From: JAFDWR01 sp038216655
GTDB taxonomy: Bacteria; Armatimonadota; Fimbriimonadia; Fimbriimonadales; Fimbriimonadaceae
Direction of reading: 5' to 3'
Assembly (NCBI GenBank): GCA_038216655.1
Contig: JBBQPZ010000021.1
Location: 4,403 to 68,402, forward strand
DNA: 64,000 bases
Shown: in pieces, positions 18,129-27,593 of the stretch
How the letters are laid out: the number at the start of each line of letters is the position of its first letter
How positions within the stretch are numbered: the first letter of the stretch is position 1
Position numbers and translations under genes: made by a program
The notes under the pieces: generated by a model
What the model was told of the DNA's origin: nothing
Seen by the model: the letters and a program-made list of their open reading frames with translations, nothing else
Database searches by the model: none

Positions 18129-18716
18129 ATGAATAGCAAGCGAGTGCTCGTCATATTTGGAACCACCGAAGGACACACCGGCAAAATCGCCAATCACGTT
18201 GGAGCGTTCCTTCGCGACTGCGGTCACACCGCCGACGTTTTCGACGCGACCGAGTTACCCACGGACCTTGAGGTCAACTCGTACGATGCGTACATCCTGG
18301 CCGGCTCCCTCCACATGGGCGAGCACCAGCCAGGCTTGGTCAGCTTTGCACTGAAGCACGTCAACCGCTTCCGCTATGCCCCGACCGCTTTCCTCTCGGT
18401 TAGCCTGAGTGCGGCCCATAGCGACGAGAAGGCGGTTGCGAGCACGACGAAGTGCATCGATCGGTTCTTGGACGAGACCGGTTGGCGCCCGACGATGACC
18501 ACGCCTGTCGCCGGTGCGCTGATGTACAGCAAGTACAATTTCCTCGTGAAGATGATGATGCGAAAGATCGCGAAGAAGGAGGGAGGACCGACCGACACGT
18601 CATGTGACCACGAGCTCACGGACTGGGTTGCCCTCGACCGGTTTCTTGGTGACTTTCTCGACCACCACGCAGCTCCCCTAGGTGACTTCATTTACGCCTT
18701 CGCAGGTCGGGCATGA
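18129..18716 (+). CDS. Flavodoxin-domain protein, HemG-like protoporphyrinogen oxidase
   Basis: The 195-residue product has the flavodoxin FMN loop VIFGTTEGHTGKIA near residues 8-21 and an AGSLHMGEHQPGL segment, followed by KYNFLVKMMMRKIAKKEGG and a long C-terminal helix. This matches the flavodoxin-5/HemG family, which oxidises protoporphyrinogen IX with menaquinone in heme synthesis. The TEGHTGKIA loop and length (HemG about 180) fit. No other heme gene is in the window, so a general menaquinone-dependent or anaerobic flavodoxin role cannot be excluded. The last four bases overlap the start of the CoA-transferase gene (ATGA), suggesting co-translation. No strong ribosome-binding site precedes the ATG. 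Confidence 0.75.
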   Translation: MNSKRVLVIFGTTEGHTGKIANHVGAFLRDCGHTADVFDATELPTDLEVNSYDAYILAGSLHMGEHQPGLVSFALKHVNRFRYAPTAFLSVSLSAAHSDEKAVASTTKCIDRFLDETGWRPTMTTPVAGALMYSKYNFLVKMMMRKIAKKEGGPTDTSCDHELTDWVALDRFLGDFLDHHAAPLGDFIYAFAGRA

Positions 18717-19990
18717 CCCGATTCTGCTCCGCCGAGATGGCGGTTCGCGAGATTCAAAGCGGCAACCGAGTCTACATCCACGGTATCGCCGCAGCTCCTC
18801 AAGAGCTGATCAAGGCGATGGTAGCTCGGGCTCCCGAGCTACGCAACGTCGAAGTCGTCCACCTACATACGGAAGGGCCCGCCCCATATGCCGACCCCGG
18901 CATGGAAGCCAGCTTCCGTACCAACGCACTCTTCGTGGGCGGGAATCTGCGGAAAGCCGTCGACGAAGGACGCGCCGACTACTCGCCGATCTTCTTAAGC
19001 GAGATCCCCGCGCTCTTCCGTAGCGGCGCGATGCCGATCGATGTCGCGCTCATCCAGGTCTCGCGTCCCGATCGCCACGGATTCTGCTCGCTCGGAGTCT
19101 CGGTGGAGGCAACCCTTGCCGCCGTCCAGTCGGCAAGGCACGTCATCGCCCAGGTGAACTCCCACATGCCCCGTACGCATGGAGATGGTCTGATTCACGT
19201 GAGTCATCTCGACGCGATCATCGAGCATGAGGCACCCCTGTTCGAGGCCCATCTGTCCGACCCCAGCCCGACCGAGCTACTCATCGGCCGTTTCTGCGCG
19301 GATCTGGTTGAGAACGGGGCGACCCTCCAGATGGGGATTGGCGCGATTCCCAATGCAGTGTTGGCTTCCCTTACGAGCCACCGGGATCTCGGCGTTCACT
19401 CCGAGATGATCTCGGACGGGATCATCCCCTTGGTCGAGTCCGGGGTCGTGAACGGAAGGCTCAAGAAGACCCACCCCGGCAAGATTGTCTCGGGCTTTGT
19501 CTTTGGCACCCGCAAGCTCTACGACTTCGTCGACGACAACCCCTCCGTTGTTCTTCTCGACATCGCTTACGTCAACGACACCGCGACGATCCGACGAAAC
19601 CCCAAGGTGACCGCGATTAACAGTGCGATCGAAGTCGATATCACGGGTCAGGTCTGCGCCGACTCGATCGGCGAACGCGTTTTCTCGGGCGTCGGAGGTC
19701 AAATGGATTTCATCCGCGGCGCCTCGCTCTCCAAGGGCGGCAAGCCGATCATCGCGCTTCCCTCTTCCACCAAGGACGGAACCTCGCGAATCGTGAGCAT
19801 CCTCAAGCCCGGTGCGGGCGTTGTCACCACCCGAGCCCATGTGCACTGGGTGGTCACGGAATATGGGGCGGCCAACCTGTACGGGAAGACATTGCGGCAG
19901 CGCGCAAAGGCCATGATCGCGATTGCCCATCCCTCGAATCGGGAACAGCTTGAGCGATTGGCCCACGAACGTTTTGGCGGGTTGGGCTGA
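18713..19990 (+). CDS. Acetyl-CoA hydrolase/4-hydroxybutyrate CoA-transferase family
   Basis: The 425-residue product is full length for the family. It shows the N-terminal NRVYIHGIAAAPQELI segment, MGIGAIPNAV (near 207-216), the catalytic Glu region VHSEMISDG (Glu 231) and GVGGQMDFIRGA, which forms the CoA-binding loop. These enzymes move CoA between acyl-CoA and carboxylates such as acetate, butyrate or 4-hydroxybutyrate. The exact acyl donor cannot be told. The gene overlaps the HemG-like gene by 4 nt and ends before a 500-base gene-free stretch. Confidence 0.9.
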   Translation: MTRFCSAEMAVREIQSGNRVYIHGIAAAPQELIKAMVARAPELRNVEVVHLHTEGPAPYADPGMEASFRTNALFVGGNLRKAVDEGRADYSPIFLSEIPALFRSGAMPIDVALIQVSRPDRHGFCSLGVSVEATLAAVQSARHVIAQVNSHMPRTHGDGLIHVSHLDAIIEHEAPLFEAHLSDPSPTELLIGRFCADLVENGATLQMGIGAIPNAVLASLTSHRDLGVHSEMISDGIIPLVESGVVNGRLKKTHPGKIVSGFVFGTRKLYDFVDDNPSVVLLDIAYVNDTATIRRNPKVTAINSAIEVDITGQVCADSIGERVFSGVGGQMDFIRGASLSKGGKPIIALPSSTKDGTSRIVSILKPGAGVVTTRAHVHWVVTEYGAANLYGKTLRQRAKAMIAIAHPSNREQLERLAHERFGGLG

Positions 19991-20503
19991 GGCGGCGTTT
20001 CGCCGGAAAGGAAATTCCTAGGTGCCGAACGGGTTTGGGACGAGTTTCCACGGCACAAACTCACTTTCTTAGGTTCAAACTTACGAACTCACTCTCACTT
20101 TGCCAGACACTTGGCGACATAAGTACGCTATCTGCGTCCTCCGTAGACTTTTCCGCTGCCGTCACTCTCTAGGGATTTCGAAGCGCGTTCGTCAACCACG
20201 CTATGGCACATGGGTCGCTTTTTTTGCCTGCATGCGAGGAACCAAGAGCCTGCGGGCCGATTCTGCGACACCCTTGTATGTTGTGACTAGGCCTGTGGCT
20301 CAAAGCTAAGGCCTTCGGATTGCATACGCCCTGGCAACCAGCGAGGCCCGATACGATCGAAAAAGAGTTGTCAACCCTTGACAAACAACATAGCGTTCTC
20401 CGGGGTCGGGGGTTCTCCGCGGTGAGGATCTCGGCGAGCCTGTGTCAAGGCCAGGTCGATGGTCCGACCCGGATTACCTGTGCCGGTCAGGGCGACCGTT
20501 TCG
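19991..20503. other. Gene-free stretch with short inverted repeats
   Basis: No convincing gene is seen. A small hairpin (GGCGGCGTTTCGCC) just after the CoA-transferase stop could be a weak terminator. A segment near 20070-20100 (ACGAACTCACTCTCACTTT) recurs in similar form near 27710-27730. At 20368-20384 TTGTCAA and TTGACAA form an inverted repeat with a three-base spacer. Confidence 0.5.
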
Positions 20504-21274
20504 CTATCGCGCGGTGTATCCGCCGTCGATTACCAACTCGCTACCCGTGACGAACTTCGCTTCCGGCGATACCAGATACAGCACCCCAAAGGCGATGTCC
20601 TCCGGCTGGCCGACATGCCCCAGCGGATGCAGGGCGTCGAGCGCCGCCCGCCCTGCTTCGCCTTGTTCTTTGGTGAGTTCGGCGACGAGCGGAGTCCAGA
20701 TGAATCCCGGGTGGACCGAGTTAACACGGATGCCGTAGGGGGCATAAAACAGGGCATCGGTCTTGGACATCAGCCGAACCGCGCCCTTCGAGGCATGGTA
20801 CGCGGGCAAGTCGGGCGCGCCGACCAAACCGTAGATCGAGGACATGTTGACGATGCTTCCCTTCTTGGCCGCGATCATCTGGGGTAGCGCGTGCTTGGTG
20901 CAGAAGAACACGCCCTTCATATTCACGCTCATCAGGTGATCCCACTCTTCCGAGGTCACCTCGTGCGTGGGCTTGTTAACACCCGCAATTCCGGCGTTGT
21001 TCACGAGGACGCTGACGGGGCCGAACTTTGCTCTTACTTCCCCCATGACGCGCTCGACTTCGGCCTCCTTCGAGACGTCGAGATGCCAGTAATGGACGGT
21101 GCCGCCCGCCTCGCAGATCTCCTCCATGAGGGCATTCCCTTCGGTATCCAGGACGTCGGTGATCGCAACCGCCGCTCCCTCTTTGGCGAGGAGTTTGACG
21201 CAGGCTCGGCCAATACCGAGGGCAGCGCCGGTTACTACGGCGACCTCGCCGTGAACTCTTCCGTTTGTGTTCAT
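20504..21274 (-). CDS. SDR family NAD(P)-dependent oxidoreductase
   Basis: The 256-residue product is a classical short-chain dehydrogenase. It has the nucleotide loop TGAALGIG (15-22), NNAG motif (VLVNNAGIAG), catalytic Ser in VNMSSIYG, the YxxxK motif YHASK, and the C-terminal GSELVIDGGY common to FabG-like enzymes. Asp in AITDVLD after beta-2 suggests a preference for NAD over NADP. The substrate is unknown. The start has AAGGAG eight bases upstream of ATG. A possible 63-codon gene lies just upstream on the same strand. Confidence 0.92.
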   Translation of the reverse strand: MNTNGRVHGEVAVVTGAALGIGRACVKLLAKEGAAVAITDVLDTEGNALMEEICEAGGTVHYWHLDVSKEAEVERVMGEVRAKFGPVSVLVNNAGIAGVNKPTHEVTSEEWDHLMSVNMKGVFFCTKHALPQMIAAKKGSIVNMSSIYGLVGAPDLPAYHASKGAVRLMSKTDALFYAPYGIRVNSVHPGFIWTPLVAELTKEQGEAGRAALDALHPLGHVGQPEDIAFGVLYLVSPEAKFVTGSELVIDGGYTAR

Positions 21275-21304
21275 CGAAGGATCTCCTTCCGTCTGACCAA
21301 AGGG

Positions 21305-21496
21305 TCAGATTGGGTTTCCCGGAGGCTGGTGGCGGTTGTTGTCACCCGCACTGCCCGGCTTGTAAGTTTGAATATCCGGCTGATCGTTGGTCGGGTGCGG
21401 AGGCGGGGCTTCGGCACGGCGCTCCGCAATGGCTTCGCGCATACGCTCGGTCTTATGATCCTTACGCTCACCGGCTTTCTTTCTCAGGTGTGCCAT
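21305..21496 (-). CDS. Possible small hydrophilic protein
   Basis: A 63-codon frame encodes a highly charged product starting MAHLRKKAGERKDHKTER and ending in a Pro/Asn-rich tail. It lies 30 bases upstream of the SDR gene on the same strand and divergent from the P-type ATPase gene. No clear ribosome-binding site precedes the ATG and no family is recognised. The biased composition (Lys, Arg, Glu early) is protein-like, but a chance frame in GC-rich DNA is possible. Confidence 0.35.
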   Translation of the reverse strand: MAHLRKKAGERKDHKTERMREAIAERRAEAPPPHPTNDQPDIQTYKPGSAGDNNRHQPPGNPI

Positions 21497-21611
21497 GTCC
21501 GGAGTTTACGGGGCGTCCGGGGCCAGGAGCCAGTCGCGAGTTCACTGTCCGTCGAAGAGATGACATCGAACGAGGGACAGTGGGGACCGCGGAATCCTGC
21601 TACCGTAAGGT

Positions 21612-24104
21612 GTGGAGTTCTGGACTCTTGAACCTGAAGCGCTGGCCCGACAGTTGGGGACCAACCTAGCCCAAGGCTTGACCGAGCAGGCACGTCAAGC
21701 ACGCCTCGCCGACTCGACCACCCAGATTCGCAAGGTTCATCCGGCGATCCGGATTCTGCTTGGCCAGTTCCGGAGCCCCATCCTCCTCCTTCTGATCGCG
21801 GCGGCGTGCCTTTCCTTCACTTTGAAGCAGCCGGTGGACGGAACCGTCGTGCTATTGATCATCTTGGGCAGCGCCACGATCGGGTTCCAACACGAGTACC
21901 GGGCGGATCAGGCGGTTACCAAGTTGCTGTCGCTGGTCGACACCAAGATCACGGTTCTCCAGGGAGGCAAAGAGACGCCTATCCCGAGCAAGAGCGTGGT
22001 TGTGGGCGACGTCGTTGTGCTCAACGCGGGGTGCATTGTGCCCGCAGATGGCCTGGTGATCGAGGCGACCAACCTCTTTGTCGACGAAGCGGCCCTGACG
22101 GGCGAGACCTTCCCGGTTGAAAAGCAACCTGGCATCGTCGCCGAGGATGCGGCGATTCGGGATCGGGACAATGTGGTGTTTTCCGGTAGCCACGTCGTCA
22201 GTGGCTCCGGCAAGTTCCTCGTCGCTGAGGTTGGCACCAAGACCCAACTCGGATCCATCGGAAAGAGCCTGAACCTCCAGCGCCCGGAAGCGGAATTCGA
22301 GCACGGCATCCGCCATTTCGGCATGTTGCTCGTCAACCTCACGTTGCTCCTTACTCTCGGCGTATTCGCGATCAACGCCCTGCTGGGACGACCCGTGCTC
22401 GAGTCTTTCCTGTTCGCCCTCGCCCTCGCGGTCGGGCTCACTCCGCAACTCTTACCTGCGATCGTGAGCGTGAATCTCTCGCGCGGCGCGGTGGAGATGG
22501 CAAAGCAACAGGTGATCGTCAAGCGCCTGGCGGCGATCGAGAACTTGGGGAGCATGAACGTGCTCTGCTCGGACAAGACCGGCACCCTCACGCTCGGGGT
22601 CGTGACCGTTCATGGTGCGTTCGACATCGAGGGGAAGGAGAGTCCGGATGTGCTTCGCCTTGCTCAGATCAATGCTTCCCTACAGTCGGGGTTCAGAAAC
22701 CCGATCGACGAAAGTCTGGTCGCTTCGATCCCGACGGGGTCGATCTCCTTTCCCGCCCTCCTCGCCGAGATCCCATACGACTTCCTCCGAAAGCGCCTAA
22801 GTGTTCTCGTCGCTGGCGACCAGCCGATGCTGATCGCGAAGGGAGCCTTGGAGCCGCTTCTGGCTGTCTGCACATCAGCGGGCGACGGCACGGTTGCGGA
22901 GGCACATGCCGCAATTCATAAGCACTTTCACGAATACAGCGCCAAGGGCCTCCGGGTGCTCGGCGTAGCGACCAAGAACCTCCCGAAGGGAACCCTCACC
23001 GTCACACCGGAGGATGAAGCTGGCCTTTGCCTGCGCGGGTTTGTCGTGCTCGAAGATCCCTTGCATCCGGAGATCGCCCAAACGGTAGCAAAGCTTGGCG
23101 ACCTAGGGGTCCAGCTCAAGGTCATCACCGGCGACAACCGCCTTGTCGCCGCCACGCTGGGAAAGAGCCTCGGTCTTGCCCATCCCGAGCCTCTGACGGG
23201 AAAGGACTTGCTTAGGCTGAGCGATGCGGCGCTCATTCAGCAGGTTCGCAAGCGCCAGGTCTTCGCGGAAATCGAGCCGAACCAGAAAGCTCGCCTGGTC
23301 ATGGCGATGAAGCGCGCGGGGTACGTGGTCGGTTATATCGGCGACGGGATCAACGATGGCACGGCCCTTCACGCCGCCGACGCCGGCATCTCGGTCGCCA
23401 ACGCGGTGGACGTGGCCAAGGAAGCCGCCGATTTCGTCATGCTTCAGCCCGGGCTCGACGTGCTCATCAATGCCGTCCTCGAAGGGCGCCGGACCTTCGC
23501 AAACACCATGAAATACATCTTCATGGCGACGAGCGCGAACTTCGGCAACATGTTCAGCCTCGCCGGCGCATCGATGTTGGTGCCGTTCCTGCCCTTGCTT
23601 CCCAAGCAGGTGCTGATGATGAACTTTCTGACCGACATCCCGGAGATGTTCATCGCGACCGACTCCGTCGATCCCGAGCAGCTCCAGACTCCCCAGCGGT
23701 GGAATTTGGTGTTCCTGCGCAAGTTCATGATCGTGTTTGGGATCGTCAGCTCGGTCTTCGATTTCGCAACCTTTGGGACCTTGCTCTGGTTGAAGGTGCC
23801 CGAGGCAGTGTTCCGATCCGGCTGGTTCGTCGAGTCGGTGGGTTCGGCGGCCCTGATCGTCTTGGTGGTAAGGTCGCGCCAGCCGTTCTTCCAGACGCGT
23901 CCGGGAACGGGTCTGCTCTACGCCACGCTGGCCATCGTCGCGACGGTTTTTCTGCTTCCGTTCAGCCCACTCGGCCCGCCGCTTGGTCTAGCTCCGCTGT
24001 CCTTCGGGTTGCTGGCGGCGGTTTCGGGGATTATCGTGGCGTACATCGCTACCGCCGAATTCGCGAAGCGATTGTTCTACCGCCACATCGGCAAGACCGC
24101 CTAG
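21612..24104 (+). CDS. Mg2+-importing type P-type ATPase (P3B-like)
   Basis: The 830-residue product carries all P-type ATPase landmarks: TGET in the actuator domain, the phosphorylation site CSDKTGTLT (Asp near 321), KGALEPLL in the nucleotide domain, and the hinge GDGINDG. Membrane segments occur near 45-100, 240-300 and the C-terminal 600-820. The MgtA/MgtB-like N-terminus (no metal-binding Cys, HEYRADQAVTKLLSLV) and NFLTDIPEM in the C-terminal membrane region place it with Mg2+ importers. Length is slightly below the usual 860-900. It starts at a GTG at 21612 with only a weak TAAGG upstream. No Mg2+-sensing leader (M-box type) was recognisable. Its end overlaps the convergent ABC gene by 4 bases. 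Confidence 0.88.
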   Translation: MEFWTLEPEALARQLGTNLAQGLTEQARQARLADSTTQIRKVHPAIRILLGQFRSPILLLLIAAACLSFTLKQPVDGTVVLLIILGSATIGFQHEYRADQAVTKLLSLVDTKITVLQGGKETPIPSKSVVVGDVVVLNAGCIVPADGLVIEATNLFVDEAALTGETFPVEKQPGIVAEDAAIRDRDNVVFSGSHVVSGSGKFLVAEVGTKTQLGSIGKSLNLQRPEAEFEHGIRHFGMLLVNLTLLLTLGVFAINALLGRPVLESFLFALALAVGLTPQLLPAIVSVNLSRGAVEMAKQQVIVKRLAAIENLGSMNVLCSDKTGTLTLGVVTVHGAFDIEGKESPDVLRLAQINASLQSGFRNPIDESLVASIPTGSISFPALLAEIPYDFLRKRLSVLVAGDQPMLIAKGALEPLLAVCTSAGDGTVAEAHAAIHKHFHEYSAKGLRVLGVATKNLPKGTLTVTPEDEAGLCLRGFVVLEDPLHPEIAQTVAKLGDLGVQLKVITGDNRLVAATLGKSLGLAHPEPLTGKDLLRLSDAALIQQVRKRQVFAEIEPNQKARLVMAMKRAGYVVGYIGDGINDGTALHAADAGISVANAVDVAKEAADFVMLQPGLDVLINAVLEGRRTFANTMKYIFMATSANFGNMFSLAGASMLVPFLPLLPKQVLMMNFLTDIPEMFIATDSVDPEQLQTPQRWNLVFLRKFMIVFGIVSSVFDFATFGTLLWLKVPEAVFRSGWFVESVGSAALIVLVVRSRQPFFQTRPGTGLLYATLAIVATVFLLPFSPLGPPLGLAPLSFGLLAAVSGIIVAYIATAEFAKRLFYRHIGKTA

Positions 24105-24817
24105 GTCGTGGCAGCGCCGCGATAGAGTTGGTCGACCGTGACCCCGTGCATCTGTCCGTCTTCGATCATGAGGATCCGATCCGCCTCACGGGCCAGGCGA
24201 TCGTCGTGGGTTACGAGCATCACCGCCGCACCGGTTTCGCGGTTCATCTCGCGCAGGAGCTTGAAGACTTCCTCACCCGCACGGCGGTCGAGATTACCGG
24301 TCGGTTCGTCGGCGAGGATCAGGCGTGGGTTGTTGGCGAGTGCGCGGACGATCGCGCATCGCTGGTTCTGGCCGCCGGACATGGCGTCGGGCGTGTGATC
24401 CCGGACATCGGTGAGGCCAACTCGATCCATCAGCATGCGAATCCGGTCTCGATCTTCGCGGGGGACGTGCCCCTTTCGGATAAGGATCGGCATCGTGCAG
24501 TTCTCTTCGCAGGTGAATGCATCCAGCAAGAAATGAAACTGGAACACGAAGCCGATGCTGCCGCTTCGTAGCTCGGCAAGTTCATCGTCATCGAGTTCGG
24601 AGAGGTCGTTTCCCGTTATCCGGAGAGTGCCGCCGGTCGCTCGATCGAGGCAGCCCAAGACATTGAGTAGCGTCGATTTGCCCGAACCCGACTGTCCCAT
24701 GATGGCGACGAACTCGCCTTCGCGAATCTCAAAGTCGATCCCCGTCAGCACGGGCGTGTCGATCTTGCCGAAGTAGGTCTTCTCCAGGTGGACCGCTTCG
24801 ACGACCCGCTCGCTCAT
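24101..24817 (-). CDS. ABC ATPase of a LolD/MacB-type exporter
   Basis: The 238-residue ATPase has Walker A GQSGSGKST (41-49), Q-loop Gln 93, signature MSGGQNQR (146-153), Walker B LILADEPTGNLD (from 166) and H-loop in VTHDD. TGNLD is typical of the LolD/MacB/FtsE branch. The start is the ATG that overlaps the permease stop as ATGA; a longer open frame upstream belongs to the shadow of the permease gene. With the permease and membrane fusion protein it forms a three-gene operon, probably driving extrusion of a lipid, lipoprotein or small molecule across the envelope. Confidence 0.92.
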   Translation of the reverse strand: MSERVVEAVHLEKTYFGKIDTPVLTGIDFEIREGEFVAIMGQSGSGKSTLLNVLGCLDRATGGTLRITGNDLSELDDDELAELRSGSIGFVFQFHFLLDAFTCEENCTMPILIRKGHVPREDRDRIRMLMDRVGLTDVRDHTPDAMSGGQNQRCAIVRALANNPRLILADEPTGNLDRRAGEEVFKLLREMNRETGAAVMLVTHDDRLAREADRILMIEDGQMHGVTVDQLYRGAATT

Positions 24818-26049
24818 CGCATCACCTCGACCGGATCGAGGGATGCGGCGCGGCGCGCGGGCATCGTCGCCGCGATCACGGTGGAGACGATCGCCGCCCC
24901 CATCGCGATCAGCACGAGGGTCAGGCTGAGCTGAGTCGGGAAGAGAGCCTGGGGCACAAGCCCGCCTGACTGCGCGCGCTTGAAGTTGCTGAGGAAGATG
25001 ACAAACCCACAGCCAGCGAGAGCGCCCATCGCGGAACCCAAGACCGCAATCCCAAACCCTTCCAGCAGGAACACGCGGAATATCTGGTTGCGCGTCGCCC
25101 CCATGCTCTTGAGAATGCCAATCTCCTTGCTCTTCTGGAGCACGGAAACGATCAGCACGCTGGAGATCGCGAACGCGGCGGCGACGAGGCTGAAGCCAGA
25201 GATCATGAACGCCGCCGCCGACTGCATCGCGAGCGAGGTCGTGAACTGCGGGTACTGGCGCGTCCACGACTTGATCTTGTAGGGCATCAGCGGAGAGATT
25301 TCGTCGGCGACCATATCGGCGTGGAATAGGTCGTCCGCCTTGACGAGGATCGATTTGACGGAAGTGCCGGTGCGGTACAGACTCTGGGCCGCCCGCAACG
25401 TGATGTAGGTGGTGTAGAGCTCCTGGTCCGAGCCGTTGTCGTAGATGCCGACGATTTTGAAGGCGGTCGAGACGCCTTGATTCGATGCTAGACGGATATG
25501 GTCGCCCAGGCCCACGCCAAGGTCGATGGCGAGCTTCTTGACCACCACGATTTCGCCCGACGTGAGCCCGACGTAGTGCCCTTCCACGATGTATTTGCGC
25601 ACGTTGATCACGCTCGTCAGCCCCACGGGGTCGGCGCCGTAGACGATCACGCCGACCTGCCTGCCGCCCCGGGAGGCGAAAGCTTGGTCGAGCACTGCGG
25701 GGGTCACTTCGACGACATGGGGAAGCCGCTTGATGGACTCGCAGAGCGAAGGCCAGTTGTCGATCAGTTTGTTCTGCGGATTCTGGGCTTCGATTTGGGA
25801 GGCAACGGTCTTTACGTCGCCGAGATGGTTGAGGGGTTGGGGAGTCATCTCAACCGGGTTGACCGTTACTTGGGGAAGTAAGTCAGTCAGCAGCGCGGTA
25901 AACATCTGCCGCAGGCCGAAGATCAGTGACGAGATGAACACGATCACGACAACGCCGGCGGCGACGGTCGAGAGCGTCAGAACCGTCTGCCCTTTCCCTG
26001 CTCGCAAGTGGCGGGCGGCCAGTCGAATCTCGAACCCGAGGCCGCTCAT
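24814..26049 (-). CDS. ABC permease, FtsX/LolC/MacB type
   Basis: The 411-residue product has the MacB layout: an N-terminal helix (about 24-45), a large periplasmic domain (about 50-265), then three C-terminal helices (about 280-305, 335-360, 375-400). The cytoplasmic coupling segment SKEIGILKSMGATRNQI precedes RVFLLEGFGIAVLG, as in FtsX-fold permeases, and the end is LDPVEVMR, also typical. It overlaps both neighbours by 4 nt (ATGA), so MFP, permease and ATPase are translated as one unit. No outer-membrane channel gene is adjacent. Confidence 0.92.
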   Translation of the reverse strand: MSGLGFEIRLAARHLRAGKGQTVLTLSTVAAGVVVIVFISSLIFGLRQMFTALLTDLLPQVTVNPVEMTPQPLNHLGDVKTVASQIEAQNPQNKLIDNWPSLCESIKRLPHVVEVTPAVLDQAFASRGGRQVGVIVYGADPVGLTSVINVRKYIVEGHYVGLTSGEIVVVKKLAIDLGVGLGDHIRLASNQGVSTAFKIVGIYDNGSDQELYTTYITLRAAQSLYRTGTSVKSILVKADDLFHADMVADEISPLMPYKIKSWTRQYPQFTTSLAMQSAAAFMISGFSLVAAAFAISSVLIVSVLQKSKEIGILKSMGATRNQIFRVFLLEGFGIAVLGSAMGALAGCGFVIFLSNFKRAQSGGLVPQALFPTQLSLTLVLIAMGAAIVSTVIAATMPARRAASLDPVEVMR

Positions 26050-27593
26050 TTTGCCTTCACGCGCATGCTGTCCGCAATTTGGTACGAGTTCTGGATGACC
26101 GGGTCGTCAGGTTTGAGCCCTTCGATGACGGTGATCTTGTCTCCGACGAGCAAGCCTAAGAGCACGGGTCGCGCGACGGCATGCCCGTCACGCAACACGT
26201 AGAGCAATGTTTGATCGCCTTGTCGCTGGACCGCGGCGCTCGGCACGAGCAGGCGTTCGACCTTTTCCGCGGTTACGACGTTTACGTTTAGCGTCTGCCC
26301 GGGATGGAGCCAGGGTGCGGGTTGGTCGGTGACGACATAGACCTCGAGGGTTCCGCGTTGGGCGTCGATCTGGGAGCCGAGCCGATCGACGTGACCGGCC
26401 ACGTCTTTGAACTGGCCCGACGGGGTGGCGACAAGGGCGCGCTGTCCAACGCGGACATCTCGTAGGTTGGCCTCATCGAGGTCGAGCTTGATCTCGAGTC
26501 GACCGGTTTGGACCAGCCTGACGACCCCAGTTGCGAGTGGGCTCGACCCGGTCTGGGCGAGAACGGCGGTGATGGTTCCATCGAAGGGAGCGAGCACGTC
26601 GGTGTTGCGGGCCTGCGTAGAGGCGGTCGCGAGGGCCGCCTCCGCTTCCTGGACTCGCTGCGCGGCAACGGCAACATCTTCGGACCGGGGGCGACTTGAG
26701 AGGGTGCGAGCGTCGCTCTGGGCGGCATCCAGTTGGGCCCGGGATGAGGAAACGAGGCTTTGGGCGGCTTCAAGGTCCTTGCCCGATGCCGAGTAAGCGT
26801 CCTTGGCTACGGAGATCGACAGGTTCGCCGAGGCGAACGCCTGCTTCGCTGAGGCCACGTCTTGGACGGCGAGATCGTAGTTGGTCTGAGCCTCGTCGGC
26901 CGAAGCTTGAGGGGCCGCGCCTTGGCGGACAAGGGCGATCTCGCGATCCCGCGACTTTAGGGCGAGGGCAAGTCGCGACTCCGCTTGGGTTTGGGTCGCC
27001 TGCGCCCGGGCGGCCTGCGCTTCCGCCTGATGGATGCTATCGAGCGCTTGCCGCCGGTTGAGGCGCGCGCGCTCGACCAGCGAGATCTGTTGGCTGATCC
27101 CCGCGTGCGCCTGGTTCACACGCGCCTGCGCGCTGCGGATTTCGGAGGGCATTGGGCGGGCGGAGGCCTGGGCGAGGAGAGCTCGTGAGGTGGCCACCGC
27201 TTGCGTCGCCTGGTCGACCTGCTGCGTCGCCACGTTGTTCTGCACGCGCGCCAAAAGCTGACCGGCGTGCACTACGGCCCCTTCGTCGACGTAGAGCTGG
27301 GTCACGATTCCCTGAACCTGAGCTCCGACGGTGGTCTCTTTATGACCCTGGGCGATGCCTGACGAGGCGATGGTTTCGGCCATCGTGGTCACATCCGGAG
27401 GCGCGACCGCGACTTCAGCCGGGCGCAAACGGAGCCAAGCGACATAAGCGACCCCGATAAGGATCATGAAGCCAATCACCCAACGTGTCGGCCTGAATCG
27501 TCGCTTCTTCGGGGCGGTGGAGCGCGGCGGCCCCGGGCTTATCTCACCTGGAGCAGGATCGCCTTGCGAAGTCGGAGGCAGGGTGCTCCTCAT
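26046..27593 (-). CDS. Membrane fusion (HlyD/MacA-type) protein with long coiled coil
   Basis: The product has 515 residues from ATG 27593 (a TTG at 27629 would add twelve). It shows a membrane anchor near 35-55 (WVIGFMILIGVAYVAWL), a lipoyl-like half (GIVTQLYVDEGAVVHAGQLL), a long alanine/glutamine-rich alpha-hairpin (about 110-320), the second lipoyl half (VLAPFDGTITAVLAQTGSSP), a beta-barrel and a membrane-proximal domain. The hairpin is unusually long for MacA. It links the inner-membrane permease to the outer membrane or cell surface. It is the first gene of the exporter operon. Confidence 0.9.
   Translation of the reverse strand: MRSTLPPTSQGDPAPGEISPGPPRSTAPKKRRFRPTRWVIGFMILIGVAYVAWLRLRPAEVAVAPPDVTTMAETIASSGIAQGHKETTVGAQVQGIVTQLYVDEGAVVHAGQLLARVQNNVATQQVDQATQAVATSRALLAQASARPMPSEIRSAQARVNQAHAGISQQISLVERARLNRRQALDSIHQAEAQAARAQATQTQAESRLALALKSRDREIALVRQGAAPQASADEAQTNYDLAVQDVASAKQAFASANLSISVAKDAYSASGKDLEAAQSLVSSSRAQLDAAQSDARTLSSRPRSEDVAVAAQRVQEAEAALATASTQARNTDVLAPFDGTITAVLAQTGSSPLATGVVRLVQTGRLEIKLDLDEANLRDVRVGQRALVATPSGQFKDVAGHVDRLGSQIDAQRGTLEVYVVTDQPAPWLHPGQTLNVNVVTAEKVERLLVPSAAVQRQGDQTLLYVLRDGHAVARPVLLGLLVGDKITVIEGLKPDDPVIQNSYQIADSMRVKAK

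Noticed and set aside
20100..20309. 69-codon plus-strand frame
   Set aside because: No ribosome-binding site and no protein-like pattern.
21497..21611. M-box Mg2+ riboswitch before the P-type ATPase
   Set aside because: The leader is too short and lacks the conserved M-box core.
24818..25267. Upstream extension of the LolD-like ATPase frame
   Set aside because: This part is the alternative-frame shadow of the permease gene; the true start is the ATG at 24817 with an ATGA overlap.
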